A DNA stretch of 64,000 nucleotides from Citrobacter sp. MGH106 (GCF_001037495.1 NZ_KQ089822.1:496001-560000); one strand, 5' to 3'. Numbered from the stretch's first letter, positions 32,307-41,441 are shown. Notes: generated by a model from the sequence alone, not told the origin. Made by a program: numbers and translations.

Positions 32307-33761
32307 ATGTCTTTATCTCGCGATGCGATTGTTGACCAGTTAAAGGAAATTGTTGGGGCTGATAGTGTAATTACCGATGAAACCGTATTAAAGAAAAACA
32401 GTATTGACCGTTTTCGTAAATATGCGGATATCCACGGCGTTTACACACTACCTATTCCGGCAGCAGTTGTAAAACTCGGTTCGACGGAGCAAGTTTCTCG
32501 CGTTCTGCAGTTTATGAATCAGCATAAAATCAATGGGGTGCCGCGCACCGGCGCATCCGCAACTGAGGGGGGCCTGGAAACTGTTGTTAAAGATTCCGTG
32601 GTGCTGGATGGTGCCGGGATGAACCAGATCCTGAATATTGATATTGAGAACATGCAGGCTACTGCACAATGCGGCGTACCTCTTGAGATTCTGGAAAATG
32701 CGCTGCGTGAAAAGGGGTATACCACCGGGCACTCTCCGCAGTCTAAGCCGTTGGCGCAAATGGGGGGGTTGGTTGCTACTCGTAGCATCGGGCAGTTCTC
32801 CACGCTGTACGGCGCGATTGAAGATATGGTGGTGGGGCTGGAAGCTGTGTTGGCGGACGGTACAGTAACCCGTATAAAGAACGTACCGCGTCGTGCTGCG
32901 GGGCCTGATATTCGTCACATTATTATCGGTAATGAAGGGGCGCTGTGCTACATCACTGAAGTGACGGTGAAAATCTTCAAATTTACTCCAGAGAACAACC
33001 TGTACTACGGCTACGTACTGGATGATATGAAAACCGGCTTCGACATACTGCGTGAAGTGATGGTGGAAGGATACCGTCCCTCCATTGCGCGCCTGTACGA
33101 TGCAGAGGATGGTACCCAGCACTTTACCCATTTTGCTGATGGAAAATGCGTGTTGATCTTTATGGCGGAGGGTAATCCGCGGCTGGCGCGCGCGACTGGC
33201 GAAGGTATTGCAGAGATCGTGGCGCGTTACCCGCAGTGCAAGCGTGTGGACAGTAAGCTTATTGAAAACTGGTTTAATCATCTGAACTGGGGGCCAGAGA
33301 AAGTGGCCGCCGAACGTGTGCAGATCCTGAAAACCGGAAACATGGGGTTCACCACGGAAGTCTCCGGTTGCTGGAGTTGCATCCATCAAATCTATGAAAA
33401 TGTACTCAATCGTATCCGTAATGAGTTTCCGCATGCGGACGATATCACCATGCTGGGTGGTCACTCTTCTCACAGTTATATTAACGGTACCAACATGTAC
33501 TTTGTTTATGACTACAACGTAGTGGACTGTAAGCCTGAAGAGGAGATTGATAAGTACCATAACCCGCTCAATAAGATCATCTGCGAAGAGACGATCCGTC
33601 TGGGCGGTTCAATGGTGCATCATCACGGTATTGGTAAGCACCGCGTTCACTGGAGCAAACTGGAACATGGTAGCGCGTGGCCGCTGATGGAAGGTCTCAA
33701 ACGTCAGTTTGATCCGAATGGTATTATGAACATGGGAACGATCTATCCGATTGAAAAATAG
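32307..33761 (+). CDS. ygcU: FAD-linked oxidoreductase YgcU
   Basis: 484 residues from ATG 32307 (MSLSRDAIVDQL), chosen because AAGGA is 6 nt upstream. It is a member of the FAD-binding type 4 / VAO family, with the FAD domain (about 40-220) showing RTGASATEGG, SPQSKPLAQMGG and ATRSIGQFSTLYG. The C-terminal cap ends in GIGKHRVHW and DPNGIMNMG. Similar to glycolate/lactate oxidase subunits and alkyldihydroxyacetonephosphate synthases. Electrons could pass to the EtfBA-like YgcR/YgcQ encoded downstream. The substrate is unknown. Confidence 0.92.
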   Translation: MSLSRDAIVDQLKEIVGADSVITDETVLKKNSIDRFRKYADIHGVYTLPIPAAVVKLGSTEQVSRVLQFMNQHKINGVPRTGASATEGGLETVVKDSVVLDGAGMNQILNIDIENMQATAQCGVPLEILENALREKGYTTGHSPQSKPLAQMGGLVATRSIGQFSTLYGAIEDMVVGLEAVLADGTVTRIKNVPRRAAGPDIRHIIIGNEGALCYITEVTVKIFKFTPENNLYYGYVLDDMKTGFDILREVMVEGYRPSIARLYDAEDGTQHFTHFADGKCVLIFMAEGNPRLARATGEGIAEIVARYPQCKRVDSKLIENWFNHLNWGPEKVAAERVQILKTGNMGFTTEVSGCWSCIHQIYENVLNRIRNEFPHADDITMLGGHSSHSYINGTNMYFVYDYNVVDCKPEEEIDKYHNPLNKIICEETIRLGGSMVHHHGIGKHRVHWSKLEHGSAWPLMEGLKRQFDPNGIMNMGTIYPIEK

Positions 33762-33766
33762 GCACC

Positions 33767-33796
33767 AAACGGCTTCTCAACCGGGAAGCCGTTTTT
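33767..33796 (+). terminator. Intrinsic terminator between ygcU and ygcS
   Basis: AAACGGCTTC, an 8-nt loop and GAAGCCGTTTTT. The stem follows the ygcU stop by 5 nt, and its T-run ends exactly 24 nt before the ygcS ATG. There is no room for a promoter between it and the ygcS ribosome-binding site, so ygcS expression must come through it by read-through or antitermination. Confidence 0.85.
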
Positions 33797-33820
33797 ATAC
33801 CGGACGATGAAGGAGTGGAA

Positions 33821-35170
33821 ATGAACACTTCACCGGTGCGAATGGACGATTTACCGCTTAACGGTTTTCACTGTCGTATTGCCGCGTTGACCTTTGGTGC
33901 TCACCTTACCGACGGCTATGTGCTTGGCGTCGTCGGTTACGCCATTATTCAGTTAACACCCGCGATGCAACTGACGCCGTTTATGACCGGGATGATTGGC
34001 GGTTCGGCGCTGCTCGGGCTGTTTCTTGGCAGTCTGGTGTTGGGATGGGTGTCCGATCACTTAGGCCGCCAGAAGATATTCACTTTTAGCTTTGTGCTGA
34101 TCACTATCGCTTCTTTTTTACAATTTTTCGTGACCTCGCCGGAACAGCTTATTACCCTGCGGATCCTGGTTGGTATCGGGCTGGGGGGCGATTACTCTGT
34201 AGGTCATACCTTGTTAGCTGAGTTTTCGCCGCGTCGACATCGTGGGGTATTGCTGGGTGCATTCAGTGTGGTATGGACCATTGGCTACGTGCTGGCAAGC
34301 CTGGTTGGTCACCACTTTATTCTGGAAAGCCCCGAGGCCTGGCGCTGGTTGTTGGCATCGGCGGCATTGCCTGCATTGCTGATTACACTGTTACGTTGGG
34401 GAACGCCGGAATCGCCACGATGGTTACTGCGCCAGGGGCGTTTCGCCGAAGCTCATGCTATCGTGAGTCGCTACTTTGGCCCGCACGTGCTGCTGGGTGA
34501 TGAAGTGGCGACGCCGTCTGGTAAGCATATCAAAACGCTGTTTTCTGCCCGCTACTGGCGGCGAACTGTTTTTAACAGCGTGTTCTTTGTCTGTCTGGTG
34601 ATCCCGTGGTTTGTTATCTACACCTGGCTGCCCACGATTGCTCAGACTATCGGTCTTGAAGATGCGCTGACTGCCAGTCTGCTGTTGAATACGTTGCTGA
34701 TTGCTGGTTCTTTGTTAGGGCTGCTATTGACGCATCTGCTGACTCACCGAAAGTTCCTGCTCTGGAGCTTTTTGCTGCTGGCGGCAACGCTTTTCACGAT
34801 GGCTTTTTTACCCTCAGGTAGCTCTTTTACGCTGATGTTATTTGTGCTGTTCAGCACAATGATATCCGCTGTCAGTAATTTAGTGGGAATTCTGCCTGCT
34901 GAAAGTTTTCCGACGGATATCCGTTCGCTGGGGGTTGGGTTCGCCACCGCGATGAGCCGACTTGGCGCAGCTATCAGTACCGGCCTGTTACCCTGGACGC
35001 TTGCACAATGGGGAATGGAGACAACATTGTTACTGTTGACAGGCGTATTACTGATTGGGTTTGGCGTGACCTGGCTCTGGGCCCCAGAAACGAAGGCTTT
35101 GTCGCTGGCGGTTGCCGGGAACGTGGACAAAAGACAGGGAGGCGCGAATGAACATACTGTTAGCATTTAA
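33821..35170 (+). CDS. ygcS: MFS transporter YgcS
   Basis: Inner-membrane MFS protein of the sugar porter type, 449 residues from ATG 33821 (AAGGAG upstream). The sugar-porter loop is GWVSDHLGRQK after helix 2, with GIGLGGDYSVGHTLLAEFSPRRHRG in helices 4-5 (given as two motifs: GIGLGGDYSVG and EFSPRRHRG), PESPRWLL after helix 6 and PAESFPTDIRSLG before helix 11. The substrate is unknown. It overlaps ygcR by 23 nt, so translation is probably coupled. Confidence 0.92.
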   Translation: MNTSPVRMDDLPLNGFHCRIAALTFGAHLTDGYVLGVVGYAIIQLTPAMQLTPFMTGMIGGSALLGLFLGSLVLGWVSDHLGRQKIFTFSFVLITIASFLQFFVTSPEQLITLRILVGIGLGGDYSVGHTLLAEFSPRRHRGVLLGAFSVVWTIGYVLASLVGHHFILESPEAWRWLLASAALPALLITLLRWGTPESPRWLLRQGRFAEAHAIVSRYFGPHVLLGDEVATPSGKHIKTLFSARYWRRTVFNSVFFVCLVIPWFVIYTWLPTIAQTIGLEDALTASLLLNTLLIAGSLLGLLLTHLLTHRKFLLWSFLLLAATLFTMAFLPSGSSFTLMLFVLFSTMISAVSNLVGILPAESFPTDIRSLGVGFATAMSRLGAAISTGLLPWTLAQWGMETTLLLLTGVLLIGFGVTWLWAPETKALSLAVAGNVDKRQGGANEHTVSI

Positions 35171-35930
35171 GGCGGAACCGGATCAGGGGATGCTGGCGGA
35201 AAAAGACTGGTTGGCCGCGACGGCAGGGGTATCTGGTCCCGATACCGCCATGCTGCGCTGTTCACCCGGCGCAGATGAGCAGGCGGCAGCTTCGCTGCTG
35301 CTGGCGCAGCGTCGTGATGGCTGCAATATGGCGTTGACTGCGTTAAGCATTGGTGATGAACGGGTGATCCACTGGCTACGTTATTTTGCTGCGTTGGGTT
35401 TTGATACGTCAGTGCTGCTGGAGGCCTCTGGGGATCTGCGCTTTGCTGCGGAATTCATTGCCCGACAGATCGCTGGCTGGCAGCGCGATCACGGTGCGGA
35501 TTTGATTATTACTGGTTGTCAGAGTAGCGAAGGGCAAAACGGGCAGACGCCGTTTCTGGTGGCTGAAATGCTGGCGTGGCCCTGCTTCACTCAGGTAGAA
35601 CGTTTTACGCTCGAACAGCCTTTTATTGTGATTGACCAGCGAACCGTAACCGGGCTTCGCCGTTGTCGGGTGCGGCTTCCGGCGGTGATTGCCGTCAGGC
35701 AGTGTGGGGAAATGGCACTACCCGTACCGGGGATGCGTCAGCGTCTGGCGGCGTCAAAAGCTGAGATTGTTCGCCAGCCCGCCGTCCCCGATAAAACCCC
35801 AATAGTTCAGTGCCAGAAGCTGGCGCGCCCAGAACAACGGCGTAACGCCACCATTATCGACGGCGCAACAACGCAGGAAAAAGCCCGCATATTATGGCAG
35901 GACTATTTGTGTCAGAGGATGCAGCCATGA
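35148..35930 (+). CDS. ygcR: Electron transfer flavoprotein beta-like subunit YgcR
   Basis: 260 residues from ATG 35148 (MNILLAFKAEPDQG), preceded by AGGGAGG. ETF beta-like fold with the DLIITGCQSSEGQNGQTPFLVAEML segment (motifs IITGCQSSEG and GQTPFLVAEML) that binds the AMP/FAD phosphate in classical EtfB. It is shorter and more divergent than housekeeping EtfB. It pairs with YgcQ, whose start overlaps its stop (ATGA). Presumed carrier between YgcU and the YgcN/YgcO quinone reductase. Confidence 0.9.
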   Translation: MNILLAFKAEPDQGMLAEKDWLAATAGVSGPDTAMLRCSPGADEQAAASLLLAQRRDGCNMALTALSIGDERVIHWLRYFAALGFDTSVLLEASGDLRFAAEFIARQIAGWQRDHGADLIITGCQSSEGQNGQTPFLVAEMLAWPCFTQVERFTLEQPFIVIDQRTVTGLRRCRVRLPAVIAVRQCGEMALPVPGMRQRLAASKAEIVRQPAVPDKTPIVQCQKLARPEQRRNATIIDGATTQEKARILWQDYLCQRMQP

Positions 35931-36781
35931 AGATAGCGATTATTACGAACTCTCTTGAGAGTGATGCTCTGGCTGGATGGCTGGCGGCGAATGACCTCAG
36001 TGTGGAGGAGCTGGAACGCTGGATTATCGAGCCAATTGCGGATGTGGCGGAACAGGTGCTGGACGCACTGGCGGCACAGTGGCTGCTGACGCCTGTCGAG
36101 ATCCTGGTTTTTCCGGCAGGGCCATTGGGCGACGAGCTGGCGACACGACTGGCCTGGCGCCTGCACGGCGGCTGCGTTTGCCAGGTACAGACTCTGGATG
36201 CACAACAAGGACTAGTGATCAAATCGCACTGGGGGAATGCATTGACGGCAACATTGCAAATCAACAAGCGTCCCTTGTGCCTGTCGTTGGCACGACAAGC
36301 AGAGATGAACAATTCAGGTCATTCCCTTCCTTTGATGGTAGAACATCACATTATGCCTACAGTGCTGCCTGACTGGCTGGATGAGGTGGAGAGCGTAAAT
36401 GACGTCAGCACGCATCCTCTGCTGCAGGCCGATCGTGTGCTGGTGGTCGGGCAGGGTGGAAGTGAGGTTGGTGCGGATAAAATTACCGCTCTGGGGCAGG
36501 GAATTCGTGCCGAGGTGGGGTACAGCCGTGCGCGGGTGATGAACGGCGGTTTTGATGCAGAGCGCGTGATTGGCATATCGGGGCATCTGCTTTCGCCGGA
36601 TGTCTGTATTGTGGCTGGCGCATCCGGCGCGGCGGCGTTGATGGCTGGAGTAAGGCAGAGTCGTTTTGTTGTGGCGATAAATAATGACTCCAGTGCGCCT
36701 GTTTTCTCACAGGCGGATGTAGGGATTATTGACGACTGGCTACCGGTGCTTGAGGCGCTGGCAGCCTGCGCAGAAACTTAA
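35927..36781 (+). CDS. ygcQ: Electron transfer flavoprotein alpha-like subunit YgcQ
   Basis: 284 residues from ATG 35927 (MKIAIITNSLES), coupled to ygcR by ATGA. The C-terminal FAD-binding domain typical of EtfA is recognisable: LVVGQGGSEVG, GYSRARVMNGGF, GISGHLLSPDVCIVAGASGA (shared core GISG...GASGA), VVAINNDSSAPVF and ADVGIIDDW. It would form a heterodimer with YgcR. Its end overlaps the 3' end of convergent ygcP by 4 bp. Confidence 0.9.
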   Translation: MKIAIITNSLESDALAGWLAANDLSVEELERWIIEPIADVAEQVLDALAAQWLLTPVEILVFPAGPLGDELATRLAWRLHGGCVCQVQTLDAQQGLVIKSHWGNALTATLQINKRPLCLSLARQAEMNNSGHSLPLMVEHHIMPTVLPDWLDEVESVNDVSTHPLLQADRVLVVGQGGSEVGADKITALGQGIRAEVGYSRARVMNGGFDAERVIGISGHLLSPDVCIVAGASGAAALMAGVRQSRFVVAINNDSSAPVFSQADVGIIDDWLPVLEALAACAET

Positions 36782-37353
36782 TTCAGTTTTTTTGCCAGCG
36801 TCCAGACGTCGGTGTTGGTGGTCGAAAGCGCCGCCACACCGGCTTTCATCACGTTGCGAGCGTCCTCTTCATCACATACCAGACCTCCGGCAATCAGCGG
36901 CTGGCGTATTTTTTCTGTCACCCAGCCCAGCACTTTTGGCATACAACCAGGCAGGATCTCAATACAGTCCGGATTCGACTGTGCCACCTGCTTATCAATG
37001 TTGTGAAAAGAGATGGAATCGACAATAAACAAGCGATGGATGCAGAAAAAACCTTCCGCCCGCGCCGCTTTCAGCATTGGCGCTTTAGTACTAATGATGC
37101 CATCCGCTTCGGTGACCAGCTTCAGAAACTGGATCACGACCTCCTTATTCGATGCTCCCTCCAGCAGATCTACGTGGATAAAGGCGTATTTACCGGCATT
37201 TTTTATCTTCTTTACGATGTTGCTAATGGTGCAAATATTACCGTAGAGAACGGAGATGAACTGGCAATCGGAATCGATGGCTAATTGCAGACTGGCGTTA
37301 TCTTTCACGGCGGCGATCACCGGATTCTGGCGGAGCAGATGTAACAGAGGCAT
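36778..37353 (-). CDS. ygcP: GlpP-family antiterminator protein YgcP
   Basis: 191-residue cytoplasmic protein of the glycerol-3-phosphate-responsive antiterminator (GlpP) family, a phosphosugar-binding TIM-barrel fold. Recognisable blocks: NPVIAAVKDNASL at the N-terminus, FVHVDLLEG-like FIHVDLLEGASNK, ADGIISTKAPMLKAARAEG, FCIHRLFIVDS, IEILPGCMPKVLG and PLIAGGLVCDEEDA. Bacillus GlpP with bound glycerol-3-phosphate lets RNA polymerase pass a leader terminator (known). Here terminators precede yqcE, ygcW and ygcS, the likely targets (inference). Minus strand, 16 nt after ygcO. Confidence 0.9.
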   Translation of the reverse strand: MPLLHLLRQNPVIAAVKDNASLQLAIDSDCQFISVLYGNICTISNIVKKIKNAGKYAFIHVDLLEGASNKEVVIQFLKLVTEADGIISTKAPMLKAARAEGFFCIHRLFIVDSISFHNIDKQVAQSNPDCIEILPGCMPKVLGWVTEKIRQPLIAGGLVCDEEDARNVMKAGVAALSTTNTDVWTLAKKLN

Positions 37354-37369
37354 AGATTATCCTTATAAA

Positions 37370-37630
37370 TTAACCAAAGCGGTAAGTGATGCCAAATGAA
37401 GATGCAGGGTAGCGCCACTGTTGCAGCGTTTTTTCATCGCATAACAGTCGACAGGTCCCACACTCCAGGCAGCCGCGAAAATCGACACGCAGTTCACCTT
37501 CTGGCGTAAGGGAAAACAGTCCAGCGGGACATGTTTTGATCAGCAGTTCCGCCATGTCTCTGTCGACGGCGGGAGCTGGAACGATATGTGCAACGTCGGT
37601 GGGACGCCAGATATTACGGGCTACAGACAT
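37370..37630 (-). CDS. ygcO: Ferredoxin-like protein YgcO (FixX family)
   Basis: 86-residue small iron-sulfur protein of the FixX type that accompanies ETF-quinone reductases. Cysteines in TCPAGLF and CLECGTCRLLC fit a single 4Fe-4S cluster. The start overlaps the end of ygcN by 10 bp, so the two are translated together and probably form one complex. ygcP follows 16 nt downstream. Confidence 0.92.
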   Translation of the reverse strand: MSVARNIWRPTDVAHIVPAPAVDRDMAELLIKTCPAGLFSLTPEGELRVDFRGCLECGTCRLLCDEKTLQQWRYPASSFGITYRFG

Positions 37631-38892
37631 CGTAAACTCCTGATAATATCGCCAGCCAGATGACGCAGGCCGTGACGACGAAACTGACGCCAGACGATCT
37701 GACGCAGAGGGGGAACAGGATGATTCCCTTGTTCCCAGATTTCATGAGAAATGGCCTGCATAAGCGCAGGCCACTGGTGATACCAGCCGGGGCGTTGCAG
37801 CAATGCGGGAACATGCTGGTAGCGTTGCAGAACATCCCAAAGCAGGCTGTGTTGAATTTCCTGATGATAGGCAGGGAACAGGTTTTGCTGCTCTGGTTTC
37901 CGACAGGCGTTGATTAGCGTTTGTGCTGCCGCCTTAGCACCGATGAGCGCCATATCCATACCACGTACGGAAAAACCAGTATTGACGCAGCTGCGCAGCG
38001 CATCGCCCACCAGTAGCCAACCTTCTCCAGCGTATCGCTCCGGCATACTGTGCAGACCACCTTCCGGCACCAGATGTGCGCCATACTCCAGTGTTTCGCT
38101 GTCTCTTAGCAGGGGATGGAGCGCTGGGTGCGTTTTGAGCCGCGTCAGTATGTCGGCTGTTGGAATGTCACTCTGTGCAATGGAAGATAGCGGACAAACG
38201 ACGCCGAATGAAAGCGTTTGCTGATTGGTATAAAGAAACGCGCCGCCGGGCAGATCCCCGCAGACCTCTCCGCTAAACAGCATAGCTGCGCCTTCATTGC
38301 CGTTCAGTCGAAAGCGTTCCTGGATCGTCTGTGTATCCAGCGCCAGCGTCTCTTTAATCCCGAGCGCCATCGTACTTGTCGCAGGGCGCGGCAGAAAACC
38401 ATACCGTTCTGCCAGCACGCTGTTGGCCCCTTCAGCCAGTACCACATAGCGGGCGCGTAGACTCTCATTATCGGCAATGATGCCGCAGACTTTGCCATCT
38501 TCAACATGGAGTGCTTCAACTGTAACACCGCTGATAAACTGCACACCTTCGGCCTGTGCTTGAGCGACAAACCACGGATCGAAACGGGAGCGCAGCAGGG
38601 TCCATGAGTCTCCATCAGGTTGCAGGCTGGAGTATGTCGTTGCACCACTATGCGTTAATAATGTGAGGTTTTCCTGGGTAATGCGGCGCTCAAGTGGCGC
38701 AGATTGTTGGAAGTTGGGCAGGAGTTCGCTTAGTGCATGACAGTACAGACGTCCGCCGGAAAGGTTTTTACTGCCAGGAATTTCGCCGCGTTCGAGTAAC
38801 AGGACTGTCAGCCCTGCACGTGCACAGCGTAAAGCACAAGCGGTGCCTGCTATCCCTGCACCGATGATAATAATATCGAAATCGTCAGCCAT
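37621..38892 (-). CDS. ygcN: FixC-like FAD-dependent oxidoreductase YgcN
   Basis: 423 residues from ATG 38892 (MADDFDIIIIGAGIAG); an upstream in-frame ATG at 38919 is not used by analogy with E. coli. The dinucleotide motif IGAGIAGTACAL is at 8-19, followed by LLLERGEIPGSKNLSGGRLY. The second FAD motif GWLLVGDALRS is near 290. Homologous to FixC and ETF:ubiquinone oxidoreductase, so it probably passes electrons from YgcR/YgcQ to the quinone pool together with YgcO. The ribosome-binding site lies in an inverted repeat. Confidence 0.92.
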   Translation of the reverse strand: MADDFDIIIIGAGIAGTACALRCARAGLTVLLLERGEIPGSKNLSGGRLYCHALSELLPNFQQSAPLERRITQENLTLLTHSGATTYSSLQPDGDSWTLLRSRFDPWFVAQAQAEGVQFISGVTVEALHVEDGKVCGIIADNESLRARYVVLAEGANSVLAERYGFLPRPATSTMALGIKETLALDTQTIQERFRLNGNEGAAMLFSGEVCGDLPGGAFLYTNQQTLSFGVVCPLSSIAQSDIPTADILTRLKTHPALHPLLRDSETLEYGAHLVPEGGLHSMPERYAGEGWLLVGDALRSCVNTGFSVRGMDMALIGAKAAAQTLINACRKPEQQNLFPAYHQEIQHSLLWDVLQRYQHVPALLQRPGWYHQWPALMQAISHEIWEQGNHPVPPLRQIVWRQFRRHGLRHLAGDIIRSLRCL

Positions 38893-38894
38893 GT

Positions 38895-38918
38895 TGTGCT
38901 CCAGATATCCAGAGCACA
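38895..38918 (-). promoter_or_regulatory. Inverted repeat covering the ygcN ribosome-binding site
   Basis: On the minus strand TGTGCTC, a 10-nt spacer and GAGCACA form a perfect 7-bp inverted repeat just before the ygcN ATG at 38892. The GGAG ribosome-binding site (38903-38900) is partly in its 3' arm. It could hide the site in RNA or be a protein operator in DNA. Confidence 0.5.
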
Positions 38919-38973
38919 TAACCCTAACAGACTGTCAGACAAGGAATGTTGACCGCTGACACATCCGATTAAA

Positions 38974-39336
38974 TCACTCGCCGCGATAGACGCAACCCGC
39001 CGTGCAGGTCTCTTTCACCATCACTGCGCTCAGCAGAGGGACGACAGGTTTTACCTCATCCCAAATCCATTTTGCCAGCACTTCGCTGGTAGGATTGGAC
39101 AGACCCGGAATATCGTTCAGGTAGTAGTGATCCAGACGATCGTATGTCGGCTTAAACGCTGCTTTCAGCTCAGAAAAATCCATGATCCAACCGGTATGCG
39201 GATCGACTTCACCGGTAATTTCAAGACGCACCATAAATGAGTGACCATGCAGGCGGCCACATTTATGTCCTTCCGGTACATGCGGCAGGCGGTGGGCGGC
39301 TTCGAAGGTGAAATCTTTAAACAGGGTGGTGGTCAT
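38974..39336 (-). CDS. queD: 6-carboxy-5,6,7,8-tetrahydropterin synthase
   Basis: First committed enzyme of queuosine synthesis after GTP cyclohydrolase, converting dihydroneopterin triphosphate to 6-carboxytetrahydropterin. It has 120 residues. Zinc ligands are in FEAAHRL (His) and the CGRLHGHSF motif (catalytic Cys, two zinc His). The later DRLDHYYLN holds the catalytic Asp-His pair. It is divergent from cysJ. ygcN lies 81 bp downstream on the same strand and may share its transcript. Confidence 0.96.
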   Translation of the reverse strand: MTTTLFKDFTFEAAHRLPHVPEGHKCGRLHGHSFMVRLEITGEVDPHTGWIMDFSELKAAFKPTYDRLDHYYLNDIPGLSNPTSEVLAKWIWDEVKPVVPLLSAVMVKETCTAGCVYRGE

Positions 39337-39641
39337 GATTAGCTCTCAATGATACGAAAAACCGCCGTAGGGTACCGGAAAGTACGTTTTTTATCATTAA
39401 CTAAAACGGCGTTCAGCACCTGATTGCGCTATTTATCGATGTTAACTTTTTTATTTTCTTTAATTTCATGTGATTAGATAATCGTTTTTGCTGTTAATAA
39501 CTATAGCTAAAACAAGTTAGTCCATTTGGTTATTTGTTATTTCCATCACTTCTTTAGTTGTGACTATCACCACCGTTAACCTTATCTTCAGTTTGGGTTT
39601 TATTGCTGAAATCCGCTTTGCTTACTGGAACATGACAACGC
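39337..39641 (+). promoter_or_regulatory. queD-cysJ divergent regulatory region
   Basis: 305 bp, strongly AT-rich from about 39420 to 39560. In E. coli and Salmonella the cysJIH promoter is activated by CysB with acetylserine at a site just upstream of the -35 region (established). CysB sites are degenerate, and I could not fix one by eye. cysJ has a weak ribosome-binding site, and an out-of-frame ATG at 39631 precedes the real start. Confidence 0.5.
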
Positions 39642-41441
39642 ATGACGACACAGGCCCCACCTTCTGCTTTGCTTCCGCTAAACCCGGAGCAACTGGCACG
39701 CCTTCAGGCGGCCACGAACGATCTCTCGCCCTCGCAGCTTGCGTGGGTTTCTGGCTATTTCTGGGGCGTGCTGAATCAGCAGCCGGGCGCAAATGTTGCT
39801 TCACCTGCGCCTGTCGTTGACGTTCCGGGGATCACGCTTATTTCCGCTTCACAGACCGGCAATGCCCGCCGTGTGGCGGAAGCTCTGCGCGACGATCTGC
39901 TCGCCGCGAAACTCAATGTCACCCTGATCAATGCCGGCGACTATAAGTTCAAACAAATCGCTAACGAAAAATTGCTGGTTGTGGTGGCATCGACTCAGGG
40001 GGAAGGTGAACCAGCGGAAGAAGCGGTGGCGCTGCATAAGTTCCTGTTCTCTAAAAAAGCGCCGAAGCTTGAAAACACCGCCTTTGCTGTTTTTGGTCTC
40101 GGAGATACCTCTTACGAGTTTTTCTGCCAGTCTGGAAAAGACTTCGATAGCAAACTGGCGGAGCTTGGCGGTGAACGTTTGCTCGATCGTGTGGATGCGG
40201 ATGTTGAATACCAGACCGCGGCGGCAGAATGGCGTGCTCGTCTGGTTGATGTGCTGAAGGCTCGTGCCCCCGCTGCATCTTCTGTCCAGACCGCAGCAAG
40301 TGGTGCTGTGAACGAGGTGCATACCAGTCCGTATACCAAAGAGGCGCCGCTCAGTGCTTCCCTTTCTGTGAACCAGAAAATTACCGGACGTGACTCTGAA
40401 AAAGATGTACGCCATATTGAAATCGATCTTGGCGATTCGGGTCTGCGTTATCAGCCGGGCGATGCCTTAGGAGTCTGGTATCAAAACGATCCAGCCTTAG
40501 TGAAAGAGATCGTAGAACTGTTATGGCTGAAAGGTGATGAACCTGTCACGGTTGATGGGAAATTAATACCGCTCACTGAAGCCTTACAGTGGCATTTCGA
40601 ACTGACGGTTAACACAGCCAATATCGTGGAGAATTACGCCAGCTTAACGCGCAGTGAAACATTACTGCCGCTGGTAGGCGATAAAGCGCAATTACAACAT
40701 TACGCGGCGACGACTCCGATTGTCGATATGCTGCGCTTCTCTCCGGCACAACTGGACGCTAACGCGTTAACGGGTCTGTTGCGTCCGCTGACACCTCGGT
40801 TGTACTCCATTGCGTCCTCACAGGCAGAGGTGGAAAGCGAAGTGCATGTCACCGTTGGTGCTGTGCGTTTTGAAGTTGAAGGCCGCGCGCGTGCTGGTGG
40901 TGCTTCCAGCTTCCTCGCCGATCGCGTTGAAGAAGAAGGTGAAGTGCGTGTGTTCATTGAACATAACGACAACTTCCGTCTGCCAGCTAACCCTGAAACG
41001 CCGGTGATTATGATTGGTCCTGGCACTGGCATTGCGCCGTTCCGCGCTTTTATGCAGCAACGCGCTGCTGATGAAGCGTCGGGCAAAAACTGGTTGTTCT
41101 TTGGCAACCCGCACTTTACTGAAGATTTCCTGTATCAGGTGGAATGGCAGCGCTACGTCAAAGAGGGTGTGCTGAGCCGTATCGATCTCGCCTGGTCTCG
41201 TGACCAAAAAGAAAAAGTCTACGTACAAGATAAACTGCGCCAACAAGGTGCGGAACTGTGGCGCTGGATTAATGACGGTGCGCACATTTATGTCTGCGGC
41301 GACGCCAATCGCATGGCGAAAGATGTTGAGCAGGCTTTGCTGGAAGTGATTGCCGAATTCGGTGGTATGGATACCGAAGCGGCAGATGAATTTTTAAGTG
41401 AGCTGCGCGTTGAGCGCCGTTATCAGCGAGATGTCTACTAA
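39642..41441 (+). CDS. cysJ: Sulfite reductase flavoprotein subunit (alpha)
   Basis: Diflavin reductase that carries electrons from NADPH through FAD and FMN to CysI. It has 599 residues, the same as E. coli. The N-terminal flavodoxin domain (about 64-202) contains [14 protein letters not shown] and [13 protein letters not shown]. The FAD-binding region (about 234-448) has [10 protein letters not shown]. The NADPH domain has [13 protein letters not shown] and the C-terminus ends YQRDVY, with the aromatic residue stacking on FAD. One-base overlap with cysI (TAATG). Confidence 0.98.
   Translation: MTTQAPPSALLPLNPEQLARLQAATNDLSPSQLAWVSGYFWGVLNQQPGANVASPAPVVDVPGITLISASQTGNARRVAEALRDDLLAAKLNVTLINAGDYKFKQIANEKLLVVVASTQGEGEPAEEAVALHKFLFSKKAPKLENTAFAVFGLGDTSYEFFCQSGKDFDSKLAELGGERLLDRVDADVEYQTAAAEWRARLVDVLKARAPAASSVQTAASGAVNEVHTSPYTKEAPLSASLSVNQKITGRDSEKDVRHIEIDLGDSGLRYQPGDALGVWYQNDPALVKEIVELLWLKGDEPVTVDGKLIPLTEALQWHFELTVNTANIVENYASLTRSETLLPLVGDKAQLQHYAATTPIVDMLRFSPAQLDANALTGLLRPLTPRLYSIASSQAEVESEVHVTVGAVRFEVEGRARAGGASSFLADRVEEEGEVRVFIEHNDNFRLPANPETPVIMIGPGTGIAPFRAFMQQRAADEASGKNWLFFGNPHFTEDFLYQVEWQRYVKEGVLSRIDLAWSRDQKEKVYVQDKLRQQGAELWRWINDGAHIYVCGDANRMAKDVEQALLEVIAEFGGMDTEAADEFLSELRVERRYQRDVY

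Noticed and set aside
32448-33560. 370-codon minus-strand open frame opposite ygcU
   Set aside because: No start signal or recognisable domain. YgcU on the plus strand is clearly real.
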